Positions 1-5,487 of a DNA stretch of 5,522 bases are shown piece by piece. Every line of letters begins with the position of its first letter. Within the stretch, counting starts at the first letter, position 1. Under the pieces are notes generated by a model. It was given only the letters and a program-made list of their open reading frames with translations, was not told where the DNA came from and searched no databases. Made by a program: the position numbers and the translations under genes. The stretch covers positions 1 through 5,522 of the forward strand of contig CABSEJ010000196.1 in NCBI GenBank assembly GCA_902476765.1, in the 5' to 3' direction. The DNA comes from an uncultured Blautia sp. (lineage in GTDB: Bacteria; Bacillota; Clostridia; Lachnospirales; Lachnospiraceae).

Positions 1-938
1 CCCATGCCACTGCTGAGGAGGCCGAGGAGAGAACTATCCAGATGCTGAACCTGTATGCAGATTTCTGCGAGGAGGTTCTGGCCATTCCGGTAATCAAGGG
101 AAAGAAAACAGAAAAAGAGAAATTTGCAGGTGCAGAGGCTACCTATACTATTGAGTCTTTAATGCATGACGGCAAGGCTCTTCAGTCAGGAACCAGCCAT
201 AACTTTGGAGACGGATTTGCCAAGGCCTTTGGTATTCAGTATACAGATAAAGAGAATAAGCTGCAGTATGTACATCAGACCTCCTGGGGAATGACTACCC
301 GTATGATTGGAGCTTTGATTATGGTACATGGTGATAACAGCGGACTGGTGCTGCCTCCAAGAATTGCTCCTGTACAGGCAGTTGTGATTCCTATCCAGCA
401 GAGAAAAGAAGGGGTTCTGGAAAATGCCCATAAGATTCAGCAGCAGCTGAAAGCTGCAGGAATCCGTGTGAAGACCGACGAGACAGACAAGAGCCCGGGA
501 TTCAAATTTGCAGAGCAGGAAATGAGAGGTATTCCGGTGCGTATTGAATGTGGCCCTAAGGATATGGAAGCAGGGCAGGCAGTTATCGTAAGAAGAGATA
601 CCAGAGAAAAAACTATTGTTGCTCTGGAGGAGCTGGCTCAGAAGGTGACAGAGATTCTGGAGAATATGCAGAAAGATATGCTGGAGCGGGCCAGAACTCA
701 CCGGGAAGCACACACCTATGTGGCTGCAGATTACGAAACCTTCAAGGCTACTATCAACGAAAAGCCGGGCTTTGTAAAAGCTATGTGGTGCGGCTGCAGA
801 GAATGTGAAGACAAGGTAAAAGAAGACGTGCAGGCTACCGCAAGATGTATTCCTTTTGAGCAGGAAACTCTTTCCGACAAATGCGTGGTATGCGGTAAGC
901 CGGCCAAGAAAATGGTTTATTGGGGGCGAGCGTACTAA
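1..938 (+). CDS. proS: Prolyl-tRNA synthetase, archaeal/eukaryote-like short form (5' end outside window)
   Basis: This enzyme activates proline with ATP and charges tRNA-Pro in the cytoplasm. The frame is open from the window edge (first full codon at base 3), and the 311 visible residues are the C-terminal part of a protein that in this family is about 480 residues long, so roughly 170 are missing upstream. Seen in order: HATAEEAEE at the edge, from the class II catalytic core; the GTSHNFGD segment around bases 189-212, which belongs to the prolyl active site; class II motif 3, GLVLPPRIAP (bases 342-371); a HGTP-type anticodon-binding domain (about bases 372-690); and a C-terminal zinc-type domain with Cys-X4-Cys and Cys-X2-Cys pairs (bases 789-893) separated by 25 residues. 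The protein ends in tyrosine, as is typical of this class, which lacks the editing insertion of the long bacterial form. It is followed 2 nt later by cca. The identification is secure; only the start is unseen. Confidence 0.97.
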   Translation, partial: HATAEEAEERTIQMLNLYADFCEEVLAIPVIKGKKTEKEKFAGAEATYTIESLMHDGKALQSGTSHNFGDGFAKAFGIQYTDKENKLQYVHQTSWGMTTRMIGALIMVHGDNSGLVLPPRIAPVQAVVIPIQQRKEGVLENAHKIQQQLKAAGIRVKTDETDKSPGFKFAEQEMRGIPVRIECGPKDMEAGQAVIVRRDTREKTIVALEELAQKVTEILENMQKDMLERARTHREAHTYVAADYETFKATINEKPGFVKAMWCGCRECEDKVKEDVQATARCIPFEQETLSDKCVVCGKPAKKMVYWGRAY

Positions 939-940
939 TT

Positions 941-2260
941 ATGAAAATAGAAGTTCCGAAAAAGGCACAACAAATTATCAGCGCTTTGCAGGAACAGGGG
1001 TATGATGCTTATGTGGTGGGAGGCTGTGTTCGTGACAGCCTCCTTCACCGTTTTCCTGCAGATTGGGATATTACCACTTCCGCCAAGCCGGAGGAGGTAA
1101 AGAAAATTTTCAAAAGAACGGTGGATACCGGACTCCGGCACGGAACAGTTACTGTGCTGCTGGGAAAAGAGGCCTTTGAAGTAACCACTTACCGGATTGA
1201 CGGGGAATATGAGGATAGCCGGCATCCCAAAGAGGTTACTTTTACAGGAAATCTGGAGGAAGATTTAAAGCGGAGAGACTTTACCATCAATGCTATGGCC
1301 TACAATGACAGGGCCGGCCTGGTGGATGTTTTCGGCGGACAGAAAGATTTAGAGAATCATGTAGTCCGTTGTGTAGGGGAGCCGGAAGAACGGTTTACCG
1401 AGGATGCGCTGCGGATTCTCAGGGCAGTGCGTTTTTCCGCCCAGTTAGGCTTTTCCATTGAAGAGGGCACCAGGAAGGCAGCCAGGACATTAGCCCATAC
1501 CCTGGAGCATATCAGTGCCGAGAGGATACAGACAGAGCTGGTAAAGCTTTTGATTTCCCCTTATCCCCAATATCTGCGGACCGCCTGGGAGCTGGGGCTT
1601 ACGAAAATTTTTCTGCCTGAGTTTGACCGGGAAATGTCCACGCCTCAGAACAATCCCCACCATCAGAAAAATGTGGGAGAGCATACGCTGAAGGCCCTGG
1701 AGACTGTGGAGCCGGATAAAGTGCTGCGGCTGGCGGCCCTGTTTCATGACATGGGGAAACCGGACTGCAGGGCCACAGATGAGAATGGTACAGACCATTT
1801 CCGGGAACACCAGAAAGTCAGTGAGGAAATAGCCCAGAAGGTTTTACGAAGGCTGCGGTTTGACAATGATACTATTCATAAGGTGAAAACCCTGGTCTAT
1901 TGGCATGAATGTCCCTGGGACTGTACTCCTGCTTCTGTGCGGAGAGCTCTGCATAAAATCCAGCCGGAGCTGTTTCCCCTGCTTTTAAAACTGCGGAGGG
2001 CTGACATTATGGCCCAGAGCGATTATAAAAGGGAGGAAAAGCTGGAGAGGCTTGTGAAAATAGAAAGCATATATAAAGAAATTATGGAAAAGCAGGAATG
2101 TATTTCCGTAAAAATGCTGGCTGTTTCAGGAAAAGACCTGATTGAGGCAGGCATGAAGCCGGGGAAGGAAATCGGTGATACCCTGGACCGGTTTATGGAA
2201 ATTGTTCTGGAAGAGCCGGAAAAAAATACCAAAGAATATCTGCTCTCTCTTTTAGTCTAA
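941..2260 (+). CDS. cca: CCA-adding tRNA nucleotidyltransferase with C-terminal HD domain
   Basis: This enzyme adds or repairs the 3'-terminal CCA of tRNAs from CTP and ATP without a nucleic-acid template. The protein has 439 residues. The class II nucleotidyltransferase core is clear: GGCVRDSLL (27-35), the metal-binding DxD in DWDITT (D41, D43), RRDFTINAMAY (111-121), the nucleotide-selecting EDALR (154-158) and ERIQTELVKLL (194-204). An HD phosphohydrolase-type domain follows, with H248, H269-D270 in HDMGKP and D355. The C-terminal stretch around 397-439 (SGKDLIEAGMKPG) is the usual tail of HD-bearing family members; the Bacillus enzyme lacks the HD domain and is shorter. I chose ATG 941 over an in-frame TTG at 920, because the TTG lies inside proS and has no ribosome binding site. 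The ATG has only a weak G-rich site (922-930) within the proS end, so translational coupling to proS is likely. An A-adding-only variant is possible but no second cca-like gene is visible. Confidence 0.95.
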   Translation: MKIEVPKKAQQIISALQEQGYDAYVVGGCVRDSLLHRFPADWDITTSAKPEEVKKIFKRTVDTGLRHGTVTVLLGKEAFEVTTYRIDGEYEDSRHPKEVTFTGNLEEDLKRRDFTINAMAYNDRAGLVDVFGGQKDLENHVVRCVGEPEERFTEDALRILRAVRFSAQLGFSIEEGTRKAARTLAHTLEHISAERIQTELVKLLISPYPQYLRTAWELGLTKIFLPEFDREMSTPQNNPHHQKNVGEHTLKALETVEPDKVLRLAALFHDMGKPDCRATDENGTDHFREHQKVSEEIAQKVLRRLRFDNDTIHKVKTLVYWHECPWDCTPASVRRALHKIQPELFPLLLKLRRADIMAQSDYKREEKLERLVKIESIYKEIMEKQECISVKMLAVSGKDLIEAGMKPGKEIGDTLDRFMEIVLEEPEKNTKEYLLSLLV

Positions 2261-2262
2261 GC

Positions 2263-2298
2263 CTTCATGTTCCCGCATACAATGAAAGGGACATGAAG
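2263..2298 (+). repeat. Inverted repeat between cca and the coat gene
   Basis: CTTCATGT (2263-2270) is the exact reverse complement of ACATGAAG (2291-2298), and CCC (2272-2274) pairs with GGG (2288-2290), leaving one bulged T at 2271. The result is an 11-bp stem around a 13-nt loop. No T-run follows on either strand, so it does not look like an intrinsic terminator. It begins 3 nt after the cca stop and ends 4 nt before the ribosome binding site of the next gene. It could be an operator-type dyad or an RNA processing/stability element in the read-through transcript; the sequence does not decide which. Confidence 0.6.
2276..2283 (+). promoter_or_regulatory. Candidate sigma-E type -10 element for the coat gene
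   Basis: CATACAAT matches all eight positions of the sporulation sigma-E -10 consensus (CATACAHT, as known from Bacillus subtilis). It sits in the loop of the 2263-2298 dyad, about 32 nt before the GTG start, and predicts transcription beginning near 2290. The -35 region at the proper distance (about 2254-2262) is a poor match to KMATATT, so this is suggestive only. A spore coat gene would be expected to have such a promoter in the mother cell. Confidence 0.38.
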
Positions 2299-2302
2299 AA
2301 AA

Positions 2303-2309
2303 GGGGGAG
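2303..2309 (+). promoter_or_regulatory. Ribosome binding site that sets the GTG start of the coat gene
   Basis: GGGGGAG lies 6 nt upstream of GTG 2316. An ATG at 2314, overlapping the GTG in another frame, opens only nine codons before TAG 2341. The long frame has no ATG between its upstream stop (2283-2285) and the GTG, so the GTG is the supported start. Confidence 0.75.
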
Positions 2310-2315
2310 AAAAAT

Positions 2316-3293
2316 GTGTATGACCGTGGTCTTAGTGTATTAGAGCAGTACGGGCTGGAAGCCGGGGCCGTATACCGGGGAAGAGGTGCCCTGATTTGCA
2401 GGACAGAGGAGGGGCTGGTACTGATTAAGGAATTTAACGGCACCCCCAGAAAGCTGGAACAACAGGCAGCCCTTTTGGAGAGCCTTTCTGAGAATTGTCC
2501 GGTGTATACGGACCGGATTCTGGCCAACCGGGAGGGCTGCTATGTATCTGTGGACAAAGAAAATATTCCCTATATTGTGAAACGCTGGTACGAGGGCAGA
2601 GAGTGTGATACCCGCAGCCAGGAGGATATATGCGGGGGACTTACTGCCCTGGCGGAGTTACATAAAAAAATGCGTATGCCGGTGCAGCCTCATTATGTGC
2701 GGGAATCCCTGAAAAGCGAGTTTCAGAGGCATAACAGGGAATTGCGGAAAATACGGAAATTTGTCTGCGGGAAGCAGAGAAAAAACGGCTTTGAGCTGGA
2801 ATTTTTGGACACGGTCTGCTGCTTTTTAGGACATGGGGAAGAGACAGTCAGAAGACTGGAATGTTCTGGCTATGAGTCTCTCAGATGCCGTAAGCTTCAG
2901 GAGGGAGCCGTCTGTCACGGAGAGTTTAACCAGCATAATGTGCTGATACTGGAAGATAAAAGCCGGGCAGTGACTAATTTTGACAGGTGGAATTTCGACA
3001 TACAGACCGGAGACTTATACCAGTTTATGAGAAAGATACTGGAGAAGCATAATTGGGACATAAGCCTGGGAAGAAAGATGCTGTACGCTTACCACCAGGT
3101 CTGCCCCTTGTCTGAGGAAGAAATGGAAAATCTCCGGCTGCGGTTCTCTTATCCGGAGAAATACTGGAAGCTGGCTAACCACTATTACATCCACAACAAA
3201 GCATGGATTTCCAAGAAGAGCCTGGAAAAGCTGGTCCGTCTTCGGGAGCAGCATGATAATTGGCGTAACTTTGTGGAAAATATAGGAATTTGA
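2316..3293 (+). CDS. CotS-family spore coat protein (kinase/aminoglycoside phosphotransferase-like fold)
   Basis: This is a 325-residue protein resembling the CotS/YsxE/YutH group of spore proteins, which share the fold of aminoglycoside phosphotransferases and protein kinases; their biochemical activity is not established. The N-terminus (DRGLSVLEQYGLEA) and the following RGRGAL and VLIKEF segments are typical, with K38 at the place of the kinase ATP-binding lysine. The catalytic-loop equivalent reads HGEFNQHNVLI (201-211), with Glu203 where active phosphotransferases carry Asp and with N208 retained. It is followed by NFDRWNFD (221-228), the position of the metal-binding loop, and GDLYQFMRK (232-240). 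There is no signal peptide or membrane segment. In a sporulating cell it would act in the mother cell during coat assembly; this is inferred from the family. It lies 55 nt after cca and may be transcribed by read-through and from its own sporulation promoter. The family call is firm; which paralogue it is cannot be told. Confidence 0.85.
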   Translation: MYDRGLSVLEQYGLEAGAVYRGRGALICRTEEGLVLIKEFNGTPRKLEQQAALLESLSENCPVYTDRILANREGCYVSVDKENIPYIVKRWYEGRECDTRSQEDICGGLTALAELHKKMRMPVQPHYVRESLKSEFQRHNRELRKIRKFVCGKQRKNGFELEFLDTVCCFLGHGEETVRRLECSGYESLRCRKLQEGAVCHGEFNQHNVLILEDKSRAVTNFDRWNFDIQTGDLYQFMRKILEKHNWDISLGRKMLYAYHQVCPLSEEEMENLRLRFSYPEKYWKLANHYYIHNKAWISKKSLEKLVRLREQHDNWRNFVENIGI

Positions 3294-3297
3294 GCCA

Positions 3298-3364
3298 GAC
3301 TCCCCTACAAAGCTATAGCCGTTATAGTTGGGTTCAGGGATGTTTTCTGCAGGCTTGGGGAGTC
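3298..3364 (+). other. Structured intergenic element (closing stem with inner hairpin)
   Basis: GACTCCCC (3298-3305) and GGGGAGTC (3357-3364) are perfect 8-bp complements. With a TACA bulge the stem continues as AAGC (3310-3313) with GCTT (3353-3356). As an alternative inside it, AGCTATA (3311-3317) pairs with TATAGTT (3323-3329) around a GCCGT loop, with one G-T wobble. The element starts 4 nt after the coat gene stop. I do not recognise the core as any riboswitch, T-box or known small RNA family. It may be the 5' half of a larger folded RNA that includes the terminator-like stem downstream. Confidence 0.45.
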
Positions 3365-3389
3365 ATACCAGGACATTTCAGAAAGAGAG

Positions 3390-3469
3390 AAACCGGTATG
3401 ACGCTGCATACTTTCTGCCTCCTGAATTTTTTGTGCAGGATGTAGTGATGCAGCGTCATGCCGGTTTTT
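3390..3469 (+). terminator. Long-stem intrinsic terminator after the coat gene
   Basis: The arm at 3390-3409 (AAACCGG through GCTGCAT) is complementary over 20 bp to 3448-3467, with a single G-T wobble (T3397 with G3460). TTTTT runs from 3465 to 3469 and TTTT from 3471 to 3474. This ends transcription from the upstream unit before the pgcA promoters. The 38-nt loop is unusually large for a terminator and contains its own minor hairpin, TCCTG (3420-3424) with CAGGA (3436-3440), plus a T6 run at 3427-3432. On the minus strand the stem is followed only by a mixed C/T tract, so bidirectional function is doubtful. Confidence 0.75.
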
Positions 3470-3496
3470 GTTTTAAATTATCTGTAAAGGTATAAT
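3468..3496 (+). promoter_or_regulatory. Possible upstream sigma-A promoter of pgcA
   Basis: A perfect TATAAT at 3491-3496 stands 17 nt after TTGTTT (3468-3473), which matches only the TTG half of the -35 consensus and overlaps the T-run of the terminator. Predicted start of transcription is near 3503. It is weaker than the promoter at 3521-3549. Confidence 0.4.
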
Positions 3497-3520
3497 TCGT
3501 GAAAAACTCCTATACAGGAT

Positions 3521-3549
3521 TTGAATTTTTCTCTGTATTAGTGTATAAT
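3521..3549 (+). promoter_or_regulatory. Sigma-A promoter of pgcA
   Basis: TTGAAT (3521-3526) and a perfect TATAAT (3544-3549) are separated by 17 nt. The predicted start is near 3556, giving a leader of about 40 nt. That leader contains a small GCAGA/TCTGC hairpin (3563-3577) ending 3 nt before the ribosome binding site. Confidence 0.75.
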
Positions 3550-3580
3550 AACGAAAAATGGAGCAGACAGATTCTGCATA

Positions 3581-3586
3581 GGGAGG
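3581..3586 (+). promoter_or_regulatory. Ribosome binding site of pgcA
   Basis: GGGAGG is 8 nt upstream of ATG 3595. It decides against an in-frame GTG at 3499, whose extension would run through the promoter at 3521-3549. Confidence 0.85.
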
Positions 3587-3594
3587 TAATAGAA

Positions 3595-5331
3595 ATGGAT
3601 TACAAAAAAATTTATGAGGAGTGGCTCTCCAATCCGTATTTTGACGAGGGCACTAAGGCTGAATTAAAGGCTATTGAGCAGGATGAAAATGAGATTAAGG
3701 AACGTTTTTATAAGGAACTGGAATTTGGTACCGCAGGCCTTCGTGGCGTTATCGGAGCCGGTACAAACCGTATGAATATTTATACTGTGAGAAAGACTAC
3801 CCAGGGACTGGCTAATTATATCGCTGCAGTGAATGGTCAGGACAAAGGCGTTGCCATTGCCTACGATTCTCGCCGCATGTCACCGGAATTTGCTAAGGAA
3901 GCCGCCCTGTGCCTGGCTGCCAACGGCGTGAAGGCTTATATTTTTGAATCTCTTCGTCCTACACCGGAACTGTCCTATGCTGTGCGTAAGCTGGGATGCA
4001 TTGCCGGTATCAATATCACAGCCAGCCACAACCCGCCGGAGTACAACGGATACAAGGTATACTGGGAGGACGGCGCTCAGATTACACCGCCTCATGATTC
4101 CGGTATCATGGGAGAGGTACAGAAAGTAACAGACTACAATACCGTAAAGACCATGGATGAAGAGGCTGCAAAGGCTTCCGGACTTTACCAGGTAATCGGA
4201 AAAGACGTGGACGACACCTATATGGAAGAGCTGAAGAGCCAGGTTATCCATATGGACGCCATCAAAGCTATGGCTAAAGAACTGAAGATTGTGTACTCTC
4301 CGCTGCACGGAACAGGAAATATTCCTGCCAGACGTGTACTGAAGGAACTGGGATTTGAAAATGTATATGTAGTAAAAGAGCAGGAACTTCCTGACGGAGA
4401 ATTCCCAACCGTAAGCTATCCTAATCCTGAGGCTGACGAGGCCTTTGAACTGGGATTGAAGCTGGCTAAGGAAGTAGACGCTGATTTAGTGCTGGCTACT
4501 GACCCGGATGCAGACCGTTTAGGCGTTCGTGTAAAGGACAGTAAAACAGGGGAATACCACACACTGACCGGAAATATGTCCGGCTGCCTGCTGGCTGACT
4601 ATGAAATCGGACAGAGAAAGGCTGTAAACGGAAGCCTTCCTGCAGACGGTGCCATGATTTCCACCATTGTAACCACAAACATGGCCGCTGCCATTGCCAG
4701 ATACTACGGCGTGAAATTTATCGAGGTTCTCACCGGATTTAAGTATATCGGACAGCAGATTCTGGGCTTTGAGCAGAAGGGAGAAGGAAGTTATCTTTTC
4801 GGATTCGAGGAGAGCTACGGCTGCCTTATCGGTACCCATGCAAGAGACAAAGACGCTATCGTGGCTACTATGGCTCTGTGCGAGGCTGCCGCTTACTATA
4901 AGACAAAGAACATGACTTTGTGGGATGCTATGATTGAGCTGTACGAGAGATACGGATATTACAAAGATGACATCCAGTCCATTACCCTGAAAGGAATCGA
5001 GGGACTGGAAAAGATTCAGACTATCCTGAACAATCTGAGAGAGAATCCTCCGGCTGAAATCGGCGGCTACAAGGTGCTTTCCGCAAGAGATTACAAGGCT
5101 GACACGGTTGTGGATATGGCTACCAAGGAAGTGAAGACTACCGGACTTCCAAACTCCAATGTTCTCTATTATGACATGAATGATGACGCCTGGGTTTGCG
5201 TTCGTCCTTCCGGAACAGAACCTAAGATTAAGATTTACTACGGAATCAAAGGAACCTCATTAGAGGACGCTCAGGAGAAATCCCAGGCTCTGGGACAAGC
5301 TGTCAAAGAACTGATAGACAAAATGATGTAA
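3595..5331 (+). CDS. pgcA: Phosphoglucomutase/phosphomannomutase (alpha-D-phosphohexomutase)
   Basis: This cytoplasmic enzyme interconverts glucose 1-phosphate and glucose 6-phosphate, and possibly the mannose phosphates, linking glycolysis to UDP-glucose, glycogen and cell-envelope sugar synthesis. The protein is 578 residues, the usual length for the Firmicute PgcA group, and all four domains are complete. Seen: FGTAGLRG (44-51) near the N-terminus; the phosphoserine loop TASHNPPEYNGYK (142-153) with catalytic Ser144; the metal loop DPDADRLG (303-310) with D303, D305 and D307; GFKYIG (381-386); the sugar-binding loop GFEESYG (403-409) with E405 and S407; and the phosphate-binding loop RPSGTEPKIKIY (537-548). 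No key residue is missing. It stands alone between a terminator-like stem upstream and the hup promoter downstream, so it is probably monocistronic and vegetatively expressed. Glucose versus mannose preference cannot be read from the sequence; GlmM is unlikely because that family is shorter, at about 450 residues. Confidence 0.93.
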   Translation: MDYKKIYEEWLSNPYFDEGTKAELKAIEQDENEIKERFYKELEFGTAGLRGVIGAGTNRMNIYTVRKTTQGLANYIAAVNGQDKGVAIAYDSRRMSPEFAKEAALCLAANGVKAYIFESLRPTPELSYAVRKLGCIAGINITASHNPPEYNGYKVYWEDGAQITPPHDSGIMGEVQKVTDYNTVKTMDEEAAKASGLYQVIGKDVDDTYMEELKSQVIHMDAIKAMAKELKIVYSPLHGTGNIPARRVLKELGFENVYVVKEQELPDGEFPTVSYPNPEADEAFELGLKLAKEVDADLVLATDPDADRLGVRVKDSKTGEYHTLTGNMSGCLLADYEIGQRKAVNGSLPADGAMISTIVTTNMAAAIARYYGVKFIEVLTGFKYIGQQILGFEQKGEGSYLFGFEESYGCLIGTHARDKDAIVATMALCEAAAYYKTKNMTLWDAMIELYERYGYYKDDIQSITLKGIEGLEKIQTILNNLRENPPAEIGGYKVLSARDYKADTVVDMATKEVKTTGLPNSNVLYYDMNDDAWVCVRPSGTEPKIKIYYGIKGTSLEDAQEKSQALGQAVKELIDKMM

Positions 5332-5374
5332 ATACTGGTAACGGTTCAGCAAAGCTGAATTGTTACAAATACTG
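5330..5374 (+). repeat. 29-bp palindrome bounded by 8-bp direct repeats after pgcA
   Basis: The arm 5338-5350 (GTAACGGTTCAGC) pairs along its full 13 nt with 5354-5366 (GCTGAATTGTTAC), allowing two G-T wobbles, around an AAA loop. AAATACTG occurs immediately before it (5330-5337) and immediately after it (5367-5374). The first copy overlaps the pgcA stop codon by two bases. There is no T-run, so this is not a standard intrinsic terminator, although it may protect the 3' end of the pgcA mRNA. The layout resembles a tiny palindromic insertion with a target-site duplication. It codes for nothing. Confidence 0.6.
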
Positions 5375-5396
5375 TGTTAAGAGAGCAGGAATACGC

Positions 5397-5425
5397 TTGA
5401 CAAACCATAAGAAACAGGGTATAAA
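5397..5425 (+). promoter_or_regulatory. Strong sigma-A promoter of hup
   Basis: A perfect TTGACA (5397-5402) is followed after exactly 17 nt by TATAAA (5420-5425), five of six matches to the -10 consensus. Transcription is predicted to start near 5432, giving a leader of about 55 nt. High expression would suit an abundant nucleoid protein. Confidence 0.85.
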
Positions 5426-5434
5426 TAACTGTAG

Positions 5435-5448
5435 ACCGCAGCAGCGGT
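5435..5448 (+). other. Small hairpin at the 5' end of the hup leader
   Basis: ACCGC (5435-5439) and GCGGT (5444-5448) are perfect complements around an AGCA loop. The hairpin begins a few bases after the predicted transcription start, a position where stem-loops commonly slow 5'-end decay of the mRNA. It is short, so a chance occurrence is possible. Confidence 0.35.
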
Positions 5449-5487
5449 AAACTTTTAAGCGTGAATTTTATTTAGGAGGAAATACTC

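Noticed and set aside
186..713. 175-residue minus-strand open frame
   Set aside because: It is antisense to proS, has no recognisable motif, and reflects the base composition of a well-supported gene on the other strand.
920..940. Upstream TTG start for cca adding seven residues
   Set aside because: It lies inside proS, lacks a ribosome binding site, and the family N-terminus aligns better with ATG 941.
3258..3286. Promoter at the end of the coat gene (TTGGCG with TATAGG)
   Set aside because: Both boxes are weak and the spacer is only 15 nt.
3400..3446. 15-codon + strand ORF (MTLHTFCLLNFLCRM) as a leader peptide
   Set aside because: Its start falls in the terminator stem, it has only a weak GAGAG upstream, and it contains no run of codons that would sense an amino acid.
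3294..3480. Known riboswitch or T-box leader
   Set aside because: I looked for the T-box AGGGTGG motif and the conserved cores of TPP, SAM, FMN, lysine, purine, preQ1, ZTP, fluoride, manganese and c-di-GMP riboswitches and saw none.
3499..3594. GTG start adding 32 residues to the phosphohexomutase
   Set aside because: The extension contains the TTGAAT/TATAAT promoter and the GGGAGG site. The residues from ATG 3595 match the usual family N-terminus.
3880..4308. 142-residue minus-strand open frame within pgcA
   Set aside because: It lies opposite conserved phosphohexomutase motifs, with no family resemblance; a coding shadow.
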